Source of the DNA: Actibacterium ureilyticum
Lineage (GTDB): Bacteria; Pseudomonadota; Alphaproteobacteria; Rhodobacterales; Rhodobacteraceae
DNA: 64,000 nucleotides
Assembly (NCBI RefSeq): GCF_002285435.1
Contig: NZ_NSBT01000026.1
Span: 62,001 to 126,000 of the forward strand
Reading direction: 5' to 3'
A program made the position numbers and the translations under genes. Shown here piece after piece: positions 44,283-52,371 of this stretch. How positions within the stretch are numbered: position 1 is the stretch's first letter; each line of letters begins with the position of its first letter. A model generated the notes under the pieces. The model was not told the DNA's origin and searched no databases. It was given only the letters and a program-made list of their open reading frames with translations.

Positions 44283-44303
44283 GGGGGGCGTTCGGCGCCC
44301 CCC
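44283..44303 (+). terminator. GC-rich hairpin after the peptidoglycan-binding gene
   Basis: GGGGGGCG (44283-44290) and CGCCCCCC (44296-44303) form a perfect 8-bp stem with loop TTCGG, 11 bp after the stop. No T-run follows, so it may stop polymerase only partly or protect the mRNA end. Confidence 0.55.
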
Positions 44304-44386
44304 GATCCCCTGCGCGGCGACGCGCGTTTTCCCCCTTCACATCGGCAGGCCAAATCGGTATGTAACCGCGCACTACCTGCTCACGT

Positions 44387-44473
44387 GCGGCCGTGGCGGA
44401 ATTGGTAGACGCGCAGCGTTGAGGTCGCTGTGGGGTAACTCCCGTGGAAGTTCGAGTCTTCTCGGCCGCACCA
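44387..44473 (+). tRNA. tRNA-Leu (anticodon GAG)
   Basis: An 87-base class II tRNA with encoded CCA. The acceptor stem GCGGCCG pairs with CGGCCGC, the D-arm is GGCGGAATTGGTAGACGC, the anticodon arm CAGCG-TTGAGGT-CGCTG has anticodon GAG, and a long variable arm GTGGGGTAACTCCCGT marks Leu; the T arm contains GTTCGAGTC. It reads CTC and CTT codons. Confidence 0.97.
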
Positions 44474-44565
44474 CTCTTCCCAGTCATCCATCGACGTTTC
44501 GCCGCCCGCTGGCATGGCCCGGCCCGTGTCTTATGATGATCCGAACCGATGGACGGGGGATATAA

Positions 44566-44997
44566 ATGGACAAGACCGATCAAGCGCTGATTGCGGCCCT
44601 GCGACAGGACGGGCGGCGGTCGGTATCGGACCTGGCGCTGGATCTGGGCGTGTCGCGGGCCACGGTGCGCAGCCGGCTGGACCGGCTGACCGCCACGGGC
44701 GAGATCCAGGGCTTTACCGTCGTCCTGCGGTCCGAGACGCGCGAGATGCCGGTGCGGGCGATCATGCTGATCGCGATCGAGGGCAAGAACACCCAACCCG
44801 TCATCCGGCAGCTGTCAGGCATCGCGCAGGTGCGGTCGGTTCACACGACCAACGGGCGCTGGGATCTGGTGATCGAGCTGGCCACGCATGATCTGGACAC
44901 GTTCGACGCGGTGCTGGACCGAATCCGTCAGATCGGCGGAATCGCGGCGTCCGAGACGAATCTGCTGCTGGCGACTCGGAAATCCACCACCAAATAA
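44566..44997 (+). CDS. Lrp/AsnC-family regulator
   Basis: A 143-residue Lrp-type regulator: winged helix (DKTDQALIAALRQDGRRSVSDLALDLGVSRATVRSRLDRLTATGEIQGF) and RAM domain (REMPVRAIMLIAIEGKNTQPVIRQLSGIAQVRSVHTTNGRWDLVIELATHDLDTFDAVLDRIRQIGGIAASETNLLL). It stands alone between tRNA-Leu and the long leader of the SARP operon. The third Lrp paralogue of the window; target unknown, possibly itself. Confidence 0.9.
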   Translation: MDKTDQALIAALRQDGRRSVSDLALDLGVSRATVRSRLDRLTATGEIQGFTVVLRSETREMPVRAIMLIAIEGKNTQPVIRQLSGIAQVRSVHTTNGRWDLVIELATHDLDTFDAVLDRIRQIGGIAASETNLLLATRKSTTK

Positions 44998-45129
44998 CGT
45001 TGCGTCATTAACGGCATTCAACTTCAGCGTGAAAATCCGTTTAACGCAGCCCGCTTTGGCGGCCTGTTTTTCCGTCCAAGGGGAAAAGATTCGAAAAAAT
45101 ATCATTTAAAATCAGATATTTGAGAAGTT

Positions 45130-45154
45130 TTAACTTTGGTTTCGCGAAAGTTAA
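45130..45154. repeat. Inverted repeat in SARP leader
   Basis: TTAACTTT (45130-45137) and AAAGTTAA (45147-45154) are perfectly complementary across a 9-base GC-containing centre. A likely operator or stem in the leader; no protein assigned. Confidence 0.45.
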
Positions 45155-45445
45155 CGCTGGTCTAACGCCCGGTTGCTTCACTAGGGGCAAGATGCAGACA
45201 TGTTCGGTTCACAGCGATTTTGGCAATTACGCCAAGCCAGTACTCCCCAAGCCTGTCCCCGCTGTGGACCGGACGCATCTCTCCCCGTGTTTTGGGGAAG
45301 GGTCAATTGCAGATAGCTCCAGGGGGCTGGGGGCAGAGACCCGGTTGGTACGTAACGAGTTTCATAACGTAACCCTTTTCGGAAGGTACCCTTTTTTTGA
45401 GCGCGTAGTTATTTCCTTTGACGACTTGGGACTTTCCAGTACGCT

Positions 45446-45476
45446 CCGGGACACAGTTAACGGTTCTGTGTCCCGG
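45446..45476 (+). terminator. Strong leader hairpin 58 bp before the SARP start
   Basis: CCGGGACACAG (45446-45456) and CTGTGTCCCGG (45466-45476) form a perfect 11-bp stem over a 9-base loop TTAACGGTT. A T-rich TCTGTTTT follows after a few bases. It may be an attenuator or an operator; as a classical terminator it is weak because the T-run is displaced. Confidence 0.45.
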
Positions 45477-45533
45477 GGCGATCTGTTTTCACCCCCGCAA
45501 GAAGTCTTTACCAGTCGGGGCAATACATTGGGC

Positions 45534-47273
45534 ATGGACCCAGGTTCAGAAGCCGGTCGGCCGCCAATTGCGCGGCTTTATCTTTTGGGGCCCGTCCGGC
45601 TGACCGACCAGGAGGGCTATGACCGCACGCCCAAAGGGGGTGTGCGGCGCGCGTTATTGGCCGTTCTGGCGCTGTCGCAGCATGGTACGAAATCCCGTCT
45701 TTCCCTTCAGGACATGTTCTGGGGCGACCGCGATCCGGCGCGCGGCGCGTCCAGCCTGCGCAATGCGCTGTCGGTGCTGAAAAAGGACCTGGCCGATCTG
45801 GGCGACGAGCTGATCACCAGCGATGCCCAGGACGTGCGGCTGAACATCGACCGGCTCTGGATCGACGTGGTGCACTACGCCAGCCCGACCGGGGCCGAGC
45901 AGCTGCGCCATACCCATGGCCAGCGCCTGCCGGACCTGATCGAGGGGCTGAATGTCCGCGCCACCGGAGACGACACGTTCGAGGATTGGCTGCGTATCGA
46001 GCGGCAGCACTGGATCGACGTGCTGGAACCGAAGCTGACCCCGCCGCAGGAACGCGAACGCATCGACCCGCCGCTGCGCGATCCCGCGCAGATGGCGCTG
46101 TCGGATCTGCAAAGCCATTTCGGCATCGGCCTGTTGCCTACGATCTCGCGCGCGAATGCGCTGCATGCGGAGCTGTTCGGCGATTCCATCATGGATTCTA
46201 TCGCCGACAACCTGCGGGCGGTGCATCTGGCCGAGATCTATGATTATCGCGGCGACAACACCGCGCGGTTCGATATCGGCGCGGGGGTGGGGCCGTCGAT
46301 CCTGTTGCAGCTGAAGCTGTTCCAGGACGCCAACCGCATCAACATGACGCTTCTGGTCTATCGCACCAGCCAACAGCGGCTGCTGTGGACCTGGCAGATG
46401 CCCGCGCGCTATGCCGACGGGATGAATTTCGACAATCTGGCGGTTTCGAATTTCATCAACCGGGGCAGTGACCGGGTGTCCAAGACGCTGCACGATCTGG
46501 CCATGAAGGCGGGCGGGGCCTATCTGAACACGCCCTATCACGCGCTGAACACCATGTTCCGGCTTGAAGGGCAGGCGCTGGGCGATACCCGCCAGATGCT
46601 GATCAACGCCCATAGCGAGACCGGGGAATCGGTCCACCGCGCGCTGCTGGCGTATCTGAACACCTTTCACGTGGGCGAGCATTGGGGCCGGTATGACGGG
46701 GCGGTCATCGATGACACGCGCGAGCATGTCTATAATGTGCTGAACGACGATCCGTTCAACACGGTGACGCTGACCATGGCGGGGCATGCGGCGGGCTATA
46801 TCCTGCACGATCCGGTCCTGTCGGGCGAGATGCTGGAGCGCGCGGTCGAGCTGAACCCGACCCTGGCGCTGGCCTGGGATCACCTGGCGCTGCACCACAT
46901 GTATAACGGGCGCTATGACGATGCGCTGAAAGCCTCGGAAACCGCGATCCGGCTGGGTGTCTACAGCCCGCTGCGGTTCACCTATGACACCACGATGTGC
47001 ATGATTTCGACCCTGCGCGGGGAACATGCCCGCGCCGTCGAATTCGGCAGCCGCGCGCTGGCGCACCGGCCCAATTACGGGGCCGCGCTGCGCTATATGT
47101 CGGTGGCTCTGGCGCATCTGGGACAGGACGAGGAAGCGCACCGTCTGGTGGGCCGCATCCGCCAGATGGAGCCCGATTTCTCGGGCGACTGGGTGATGAA
47201 CGACCGCCTGGCGGTCAGTGACGATGGGGCGCGCAAATTGTTGTTGACGGGATTCGAGAAGGCTGGGGCCTGA
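45534..47273 (+). CDS. SARP/BTAD-type transcriptional regulator with TPR tail
   Basis: A 579-residue cytosolic regulator. The N-terminus (about 10-90; ARLYLLGPVRLTDQEGYDRTPKGGVRRALLAVLALSQHGTKSRLSLQDMFWGDRDPARGASSLRNALSVLKKDL) is a winged-helix DNA-binding domain of the SARP/OmpR type, followed by a BTAD-like helical part. A central alpha/beta part (about 190-330) resembles TolB-like segments of CadC-type regulators, and the C-terminal part has TPR-like repeats (AVELNPTLALAWDHLALHHMYNGRYDDALKASETAIRL). No ATPase domain or membrane segment. The ATG at 45534 has weak ribosome signals; a TTG at 45528 or a longer frame from 45120 are alternatives. Only 28 bp separate it from the PAP2-like gene, so it heads the operon. 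Confidence 0.74.
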   Translation: MDPGSEAGRPPIARLYLLGPVRLTDQEGYDRTPKGGVRRALLAVLALSQHGTKSRLSLQDMFWGDRDPARGASSLRNALSVLKKDLADLGDELITSDAQDVRLNIDRLWIDVVHYASPTGAEQLRHTHGQRLPDLIEGLNVRATGDDTFEDWLRIERQHWIDVLEPKLTPPQERERIDPPLRDPAQMALSDLQSHFGIGLLPTISRANALHAELFGDSIMDSIADNLRAVHLAEIYDYRGDNTARFDIGAGVGPSILLQLKLFQDANRINMTLLVYRTSQQRLLWTWQMPARYADGMNFDNLAVSNFINRGSDRVSKTLHDLAMKAGGAYLNTPYHALNTMFRLEGQALGDTRQMLINAHSETGESVHRALLAYLNTFHVGEHWGRYDGAVIDDTREHVYNVLNDDPFNTVTLTMAGHAAGYILHDPVLSGEMLERAVELNPTLALAWDHLALHHMYNGRYDDALKASETAIRLGVYSPLRFTYDTTMCMISTLRGEHARAVEFGSRALAHRPNYGAALRYMSVALAHLGQDEEAHRLVGRIRQMEPDFSGDWVMNDRLAVSDDGARKLLLTGFEKAGA

Positions 47274-47301
47274 CCATATTTTTTGCAAAGGGGGTGCAAG
47301 G

Positions 47302-48219
47302 ATGCCATTGAACAGGGATGTATTGAAAGCCGACTGGCTGATGACGGATGGCGAGACATTCGAGCTGGTCAACGCCAAGACACAGGAAGGCGACGGTGCG
47401 GGCGGCGGCGAGGCGACCGTGGTGCTGCATGCGATGGTGGCGGCCGGCGGCGGGGCCTCGGCCGTGTTCAACCGCAACCGCAATCGCAACAGGAACCGAA
47501 ATCGCAACCGGAACCGCAATCGCAACCGCAACAGGAACCGCAACCGGTTCAACAGTTTCGAGGATTTCGACACCAGCGGCGACATCCTGGCGCCCTGGCG
47601 CGAGATCGCCTGGCTGCACGAGGTGTTCGTAGCCTGGGTCGACCTGCCGCTGGAACTGCCGCCTACACCGGATGAATTCAAGCTTCAGACGCTGGCGCTG
47701 TTCGACAAGCTGCACAGGCTGAAGACCGACCCGGCCGAACGCCTGCGGCAGGAGGAAATCCTGTCCGAACGCTCGCTGGATCTGACCGGCTATCTGCGCC
47801 CCTTGGGGGTTGCGGGGCTGGGCGGCTATGACGAAACCCGGGCGCTGATGCTGATGGTGGCGCGGATCTGCGAAGAGGTCGGCCTGCGGTACAAGGCGCG
47901 CTATGGCGTGTCGCGCCCATCGGTGCAGGAACCGCGCCTGCGGACCTTTCTGAGCAACCCGCCTTACGAATCCTATCCGTCGAACCATTCGTTCCAGTCC
48001 TTCGCGATTTCCTTCGTGATGTCGCGGGTGATCCCGGAACATCCCGGCATTCCGGGGCTGTTCCGATCCTCGCGCCGGATCGCCGAGAACCGGGAATGGG
48101 CGGGCATTCATTTTGCCGCCGACACCCGCGCGGGCCATGACCTGGCGCGGATGTTCACACCGATTTTGGAACTGGTGCTGCGCGAACAGATGATCGCCGC
48201 ACGCGCCGAATGGATTTGA
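47302..48219 (+). CDS. Cytosolic PAP2 / vanadium-haloperoxidase-like protein with (Asn-Arg)13 repeat
   Basis: A 305-residue protein with no signal peptide. An N-terminal 55-residue region is followed by 13 Asn-Arg pairs (57-82) and a catalytic part carrying all three PAP2 motifs: K198-x6-R205-P (KARYGVSRP), PSNH with His229 (PSGH has become PSNH), and R264-x5-H270-x3-D274 (NREWAGIHFAAD). This signature is shared by type 2 phosphatidic-acid phosphatases, class A acid phosphatases and vanadium haloperoxidases; without membrane helices the last two are likelier. Metal and substrate unknown. Starts at 47302 after a GGGGG element; 12 bp before the subtilase. Confidence 0.78.
   Translation: MPLNRDVLKADWLMTDGETFELVNAKTQEGDGAGGGEATVVLHAMVAAGGGASAVFNRNRNRNRNRNRNRNRNRNRNRNRNRFNSFEDFDTSGDILAPWREIAWLHEVFVAWVDLPLELPPTPDEFKLQTLALFDKLHRLKTDPAERLRQEEILSERSLDLTGYLRPLGVAGLGGYDETRALMLMVARICEEVGLRYKARYGVSRPSVQEPRLRTFLSNPPYESYPSNHSFQSFAISFVMSRVIPEHPGIPGLFRSSRRIAENREWAGIHFAADTRAGHDLARMFTPILELVLREQMIAARAEWI
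47470..47547 (+). repeat. 13-copy hexanucleotide repeat encoding Asn-Arg pairs
   Basis: Thirteen consecutive 6-bp units (AAC or AAT followed by CGC, CGG, CGA or AGG). The varied third bases and mixed Arg codons show that the dipeptide, not the DNA, is conserved or that the repeat is old. Length variation by whole units would keep the frame. Confidence 0.93.
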
Positions 48220-48231
48220 GCGGAGGGTATT

Positions 48232-49812
48232 ATGACTGAACTGAATTACACACCGCCCGGATCGGTCCGGGGCGATGCCAACTATGCCGATTACCTGGCG
48301 CTGTGGCACCTGTTCGAAATCGGCGTCGTGACCGATCTGGATTTCAACTCCGAAGGCTGGGATCTGGCCGAAAAGCGCGAGGGCGAAAGCTATCCGCCGA
48401 CCCGCGTGGCGCTGATCGACGTATCGGTCGCCTATCACCACCCGAACCTGGTGGGGGCGATCAACACCGATCTGATGATCGACTTCTTCTCGGCCCGGCT
48501 GGGCACCTTCCCCAAGCCCAGCCAGACCGATCCCTTCACCCCGGGCGCGGCCCAGAACATGGCCGCGCCGCTGGGCCTGGGGCCGATCGGCGAGCTGTTC
48601 CTGGAGCTGACCGCGCATCTGCCGGACGAATACATCGCCGCGCGCGGTCCGTGGGACCAGCGCCAGCGCGTCCTGCCCACCACCAGCGCCGATTTCTCGG
48701 CCCATGGCACCGCGATGGCGGGGCTGATCGGCGCGCGGCCCAAGGGCAAGGACGAGGTCGAATTCGTCGTGCCGTCGCGCATTCCCCTGTCGGAAGAGGA
48801 CGGCACCGATATCGACCTGCCGCCCGCGAAACTGCCCGCCGGGCCAAGCCTGCCCTTTGCGGGGGTCGATCCGTTTTGCGAGATCGTGCCGATTTCCACC
48901 AGCTTCGATCCCGACCCCGAACAGCTGATCCTGACGCTGCTTTATGCCTGGATCATCGGGGCCGACATCATCGTGCTGGCGCGTGATTTCCCCGATCCGC
49001 TGCGCAGCGCGATCACCGGCCGGCGCGACAATGGCAAGGTGCTGCCCGAAGAGCGCGAGGCGCTGCTGAAGGCCTATCCCTGCGAGCTGACCGAGCGCGA
49101 GCTGGAGCTTTGGGATGCGCTGCACGATCTGGTTCTGAAGATCTCGGAAACCATCCCGGTCGTCTGTGCGGCGGGCAATGGCTATGACGATTCGATGATA
49201 TACCCTGCGTCGCTGGCCGCGCCGCCGGTCTCGGCGGCCGAGGCTCAGAACGGCAAAGGCAACGGCATCATCGCCGTCGGTGCCCGCGCCGCCACGCGCC
49301 AGCGCGCGGCCTATTCCACCACCTCGACCCAGTCGGCGCCGATCTCGATCTATGCGCCCAGCGGCGATGGCGAGCGGCTGGATGTGGGGATGCAACGGCT
49401 GGATACGCTGGACCCCGAATTCCGGCCCTTCGATCAGGCGGATTCCTATGCCGGGCAGCTGAATGTCGAATATACCGGCGCCAGCACGATGCCGCATCCG
49501 ATTGATGAGAGCACCTATTCCACGCAGCCGGTGATTTCCACCGATGTGCCGGGGGCGGCGGGCTATAACAACAGCCCGTTCCCCTATGCTACCAACGATG
49601 TCGGCGCGATCTTCGACTACCGGTCCTATTACTGCGATTTCAGCGGCACGTCGGCGGCCTGTGCGATGACGGCGGGGATGCTGTCGCTGGCCTATAGCGC
49701 GGGCAAGATCCCCAAGGGCAACGGCTCGCTTGCCAAGACGCTGCTGCGGGGCGGAACGGCGCCGGTCGACGATACGGCAGGCACCCCGGTGCTGCGCTGG
49801 TCGGTTCTCTGA
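48232..49812 (+). CDS. Subtilisin-like S8 peptidase without signal peptide
   Basis: A 526-residue subtilase. Catalytic residues are all present: Asp63 in VALIDVSV, His158 in FSAHGTAMAGLIGA, Asn316 of the oxyanion hole in VCAAGNGYD and Ser474 in FSGTSAACAMTAGMLSLAYS. There is an unusually long insertion between His and Asn with a helical and acidic segment (DPEQLILTLLYAWIIGADIIVLARDF...) and no propeptide or export signal, so it is probably cytosolic, like effector or maturation subtilases. Start follows GGAGGG. Its operon partners are a PAP2-like protein and a membrane protein. Substrate unknown. Confidence 0.85.
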   Translation: MTELNYTPPGSVRGDANYADYLALWHLFEIGVVTDLDFNSEGWDLAEKREGESYPPTRVALIDVSVAYHHPNLVGAINTDLMIDFFSARLGTFPKPSQTDPFTPGAAQNMAAPLGLGPIGELFLELTAHLPDEYIAARGPWDQRQRVLPTTSADFSAHGTAMAGLIGARPKGKDEVEFVVPSRIPLSEEDGTDIDLPPAKLPAGPSLPFAGVDPFCEIVPISTSFDPDPEQLILTLLYAWIIGADIIVLARDFPDPLRSAITGRRDNGKVLPEEREALLKAYPCELTERELELWDALHDLVLKISETIPVVCAAGNGYDDSMIYPASLAAPPVSAAEAQNGKGNGIIAVGARAATRQRAAYSTTSTQSAPISIYAPSGDGERLDVGMQRLDTLDPEFRPFDQADSYAGQLNVEYTGASTMPHPIDESTYSTQPVISTDVPGAAGYNNSPFPYATNDVGAIFDYRSYYCDFSGTSAACAMTAGMLSLAYSAGKIPKGNGSLAKTLLRGGTAPVDDTAGTPVLRWSVL

Positions 49813-49836
49813 CGCGACAGGTTTGGGGTAGGCGAC

Positions 49837-50565
49837 ATGGTGATGACCGGTACCGGAAAAGGTCCGGGGCTGAAACGACGAACCGGGCGGGTTGCACGCA
49901 TCGCGCTTGTCCTGTTCGTTCTGATCGGCCTGTGTGCATTCTGGCTGTTGTCGGGTCCGAAAGCCGGGCTGGACACCGGTACGGTCCGGCTCAGCGCGCT
50001 TGGCTCGACCTTGTTGGTGCTGCTGTTCTTTTCGGTGCTGACCGAGCGGCTGGTCGATGTGGGGCTGACCCTGTTGCACGGGCCGGAACGCATATCGCTG
50101 CTGGCCCCGCTGGAGGAAGAGATCGCCCATAACGTCGCCATGGCCGACATGCTGCGGCGGGACCTGGACATGCTGTCGCATCCCCAGGAACGCATTGCGC
50201 TGTTCACCGAGGAACTGGCGGGCGAGGCCGCGATGGCGCGCTCGGCCACGGCCAAGGCGGTGGCCAAGGCGCGGCGGGCGCTGGCCTTTCTGCGGCTCAA
50301 GCGCCAGCGCCGGGCGGTCGCGTTGAGCGTGATGGTGGGGCTTCTGATCAGCGCGGCGGGTTTCCATGTGCTGGGCGGGATCGTCGCCACGATCCCCGAC
50401 CTGCAACCGCTGTCGCGGGCGCAGGCGGCCTATCTGACGACGCTGGATCTGGCGGTGACGGCGGTCGCGATCGCCGGCGGATCGGAACTGGTCCACCGGG
50501 TCCTGCACGATTTCCTGGCCCTGCGCGACAAATCCCCCGAAGAGATGCTGCACGACGTGTGCTGA
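49837..50565 (+). CDS. Four-helix membrane protein with cytosolic helical loop
   Basis: A 242-residue protein, last in the operon (24 bp after the subtilase). Helices at about 21-43 (ARIALVLFVLIGLCAFWLLSG), 52-80, 165-190 (AVALSVMVGLLISAAGFHVLGG) and 205-228 (LTTLDLAVTAVAIAGGSELVHRVL). Between helices 2 and 3 lies a charged, helical, Ala-rich loop (about 85-160; EEEIAHNVAMADMLRRDLDML, RSATAKAVAKARRALAFLRLKRQRR) that could form a coiled coil. I recognise no family. It may anchor the two soluble enzymes or act as a membrane effector (inference). Confidence 0.7.
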   Translation: MVMTGTGKGPGLKRRTGRVARIALVLFVLIGLCAFWLLSGPKAGLDTGTVRLSALGSTLLVLLFFSVLTERLVDVGLTLLHGPERISLLAPLEEEIAHNVAMADMLRRDLDMLSHPQERIALFTEELAGEAAMARSATAKAVAKARRALAFLRLKRQRRAVALSVMVGLLISAAGFHVLGGIVATIPDLQPLSRAQAAYLTTLDLAVTAVAIAGGSELVHRVLHDFLALRDKSPEEMLHDVC

Positions 50566-50583
50566 GCCGGGCATCGGCCACCC

Positions 50584-51477
50584 CTATGCCATTGCAGACC
50601 GGACAAGCTCGGCCACATGGCGGATGCCGGGGTCCTGGGATCGGCGGCGGTGCCAGGCCAGGTGCAGCGGAAATCCATCGACGGCAATGGGCGGCGCATG
50701 GGTGGTCAGATCCGTGCGTCCCGTAGCCCACAGGCCCTGGCGGGGCAGCATCGCGACGAAATCGGTCGCCCTGAGGATCGGCGGCACCAGGTGGAACGAC
50801 GGCACCACCAGCGCCACGCGCCGTTTGCGCCCGATCCGGGCCAGTTGCGCGTCCAGCGGGGTGCGTTGCGCGCCCTGGCCCGACACGATCACATGCGGCC
50901 AGCGCAACCAGCCGTCCAGATCGAGCGACGTGCCCGCCGGGTGATCATGGCGCATCGCCACCACATAATCTGCGCGCAAAAGCGTAACGGTTTCGATCTG
51001 CTCGGCGGTCCGGTCAAAGACCGAGATCGCCAGATCCGTGTCGCCGTCGCGTAAGGCCCGCAAGGCCCTTTGCGGTCCTTGCCAGGGGCGAAAGACAACG
51101 GTGATCCCGGGGGCGGTTTCGGACAGACGCGCGGCCAGCACCGGCGCCAGCAGGGCGGTGGGATCGTCCGCGGCGGTGATCCGGACGACCTGTTGCATCG
51201 TGGCCAGATCCGGCGCGGGCGGGTCGACCAGCGTGGCGATATCGGACAGGACCGCACGCAGCGGCAGGCGCAGCGCCTCGGCCCGCGGGGTGCGCACCAT
51301 ACCGCCACGTCCCCGTTCCAGTAGCGGATCGCCCAGCAGATCGCGACAGCGTTGCAACGCGTTGGACACCGCCGGTTGCGACAGGTTCAGCCGTACTGCG
51401 GCGCGGCTGACATGGCCTTCGTCCAGCAGCGCGTCGAGGATCACCAGAAGGTTCAGATCAAGCGCCCGTAAATTCAT
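50584..51477 (-). CDS. LysR-family regulator
   Basis: A 297-residue LysR-type regulator: N-terminal winged helix (LDLNLLVILDALLDEGHVSRAAVRLNLSQPAVSNALQRCRDLLGDPLLERG) and a periplasmic-binding-like effector domain with LRADYVVAMRHDHPAG and the FHLVPPILRATDFVAMLPRQ region, close to the NodD/nitro-aromatic-type branch. Divergent from the flavodoxin-fold oxidoreductase at 51568 across a 90-bp AT-rich gap, the standard arrangement of a LysR regulator with its target. Ends 18 bp after the convergent membrane gene. Confidence 0.9.
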   Translation of the reverse strand: MNLRALDLNLLVILDALLDEGHVSRAAVRLNLSQPAVSNALQRCRDLLGDPLLERGRGGMVRTPRAEALRLPLRAVLSDIATLVDPPAPDLATMQQVVRITAADDPTALLAPVLAARLSETAPGITVVFRPWQGPQRALRALRDGDTDLAISVFDRTAEQIETVTLLRADYVVAMRHDHPAGTSLDLDGWLRWPHVIVSGQGAQRTPLDAQLARIGRKRRVALVVPSFHLVPPILRATDFVAMLPRQGLWATGRTDLTTHAPPIAVDGFPLHLAWHRRRSQDPGIRHVAELVRSAMA

Positions 51478-51567
51478 GAAATCAATATAGCATCATATAA
51501 AATATCTGTTGGAATTATTTCAGTGCGCGCCGCACCTTTCGGGCATCCCAACCGATAGGAGGCCCCG
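51478..51567. promoter_or_regulatory. AT-rich divergent promoter with possible LysR site
   Basis: The 51482-51510 stretch (ATCAATATAGCATCATATAAA) is strongly AT-rich and contains a partial ATAT-N6-ATAT dyad compatible with a T-N11-A LysR box. GATAGGAGG just before 51568 is the ribosome site of the oxidoreductase. Confidence 0.45.
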
Positions 51568-52149
51568 ATGCCCAAGACCCTGATCCTGCTGTTTCACCGC
51601 GATCTGTCGAAATCGCACGCCAACGCCGCGCTGTCCCGCGCCGCCGCCCATGTGCCGGGGGTCGAGGTCGTGGATATGCAGGCCCGCTATCCCGATGGCG
51701 TGATCGATATGGCGACCGATGCCGCGCACGAGGCCCAGGCACTGTTGTCGGCCGACCGGATCGTGCTGCAATTCCCGATCCAGTGGTATTCGACGCCCGC
51801 ACTTCTGAAGGCATGGCAAGACGCTGTGCTGACACGGATGTTCTATATGTGCGCCGAGGCCGAGGGCGACCGCCTTGCCGGTACGCCGCTGATGATCTGT
51901 GCGACGGCGGGGAATGTGCCCGGCGCCTATCGGCGGGGCGGGGTGAATCACTTCACCATCGACGAGATCCTGACCCCGCTCAGGGCGACCGCGCATCGCT
52001 GCGGGCTGCTGTGGCAGGCCCCGTTCATTGTCTTCGCGGCGGACAGGCTGGACGATGCCGCGCTGGCTGCGGCCTGCGACGGCTATGCCGCGGCGCTGAC
52101 GGGGGGTGTTCAGGCCGTATCCGAACCGCAGGGCATCGGGGCGGGGTGA
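51568..52149 (+). CDS. Flavodoxin-fold NAD(P)H-dependent oxidoreductase
   Basis: A 193-residue FMN/FAD-binding flavodoxin-like protein of the NQO2/MdaB/KefF family, which reduces quinones by two electrons. Evidence: KTLILLFHRDLSKSHANAALSRAAAHVPGVEVVDMQARYPD at the flavin phosphate loop, ADRIVLQFPIQWYSTPALLKAWQDAVLTRMF (the FPIQWYS.PA..K.W motif) and MICATAGNVPGAYRRGG. Cytosolic; probably controlled by the divergent LysR, perhaps in response to quinones or electrophiles (inference). Confidence 0.9.
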   Translation: MPKTLILLFHRDLSKSHANAALSRAAAHVPGVEVVDMQARYPDGVIDMATDAAHEAQALLSADRIVLQFPIQWYSTPALLKAWQDAVLTRMFYMCAEAEGDRLAGTPLMICATAGNVPGAYRRGGVNHFTIDEILTPLRATAHRCGLLWQAPFIVFAADRLDDAALAAACDGYAAALTGGVQAVSEPQGIGAG

Positions 52150-52212
52150 CGCGGATTGGGGTCCGGTAAGGCTCGGACAATCTTCACGGGTTTATCGGGG
52201 GGAAATCCGGGA

Positions 52213-52287
52213 TGGTGCCGCAGGGGAGGATTGAACTCCCGACCTCACCCTTACCAAGGGTGCGCTCTACCACTGAGCTACTGCGGC
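52213..52287 (-). tRNA. tRNA-Thr (anticodon GGT)
   Basis: A 75-base tRNA with encoded CCA on the minus strand. Acceptor GCCGCAG pairs with CTGCGGC, D-arm AGCTCAGTGGTAGAGC, anticodon arm CACCC-TTGGTAA-GGGTG with anticodon GGT, T arm with GTTCAATCC. It reads ACC and ACT codons. Confidence 0.97.
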
Positions 52288-52371
52288 CCGGTGGAGGGCT
52301 GATTAGACCCATTCGCCAATCGACGCAAGCGCTATCTGGACGGTTTTTTCCCCCTGCTGTAGACAGGCGCC

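Larger units (their letters stand above)
44998..45533 (+). other. Long low-GC leader before the SARP operon
   Basis: About 535 bp without a convincing gene; a reading frame in frame with the regulator runs through its 3' part (from 45120) but its composition and residue content look noncoding. It is markedly richer in A/T than the window, especially 45000-45160. It holds a TTAACTTT/AAAGTTAA dyad (45130-45154), a near-CtrA site TTAA-N7-CTAAC (45151-45166, one mismatch) and a strong 11-bp hairpin (45446-45476). It probably contains the operon promoter and its control sites. Confidence 0.6.

Noticed and set aside
45120-45166. TTAA-N7-CTAAC as a second CtrA site in the SARP leader
   Set aside because: One mismatch in the second half-site in an AT-rich region; too weak to claim.
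45120-45533. In-frame upstream extension of the SARP regulator (139 codons)
   Set aside because: AT-rich, without family-like residues, and containing strong hairpins and dyads; more likely a regulatory leader. A truly longer protein cannot be excluded.
47215-50574. 1,119-codon open frame on the minus strand across the SARP-operon genes
   Set aside because: It is antisense to four well-supported genes with real catalytic motifs. Its Arg/Gln/Pro/His-rich residues are the usual product of reading GC-rich codons backwards.
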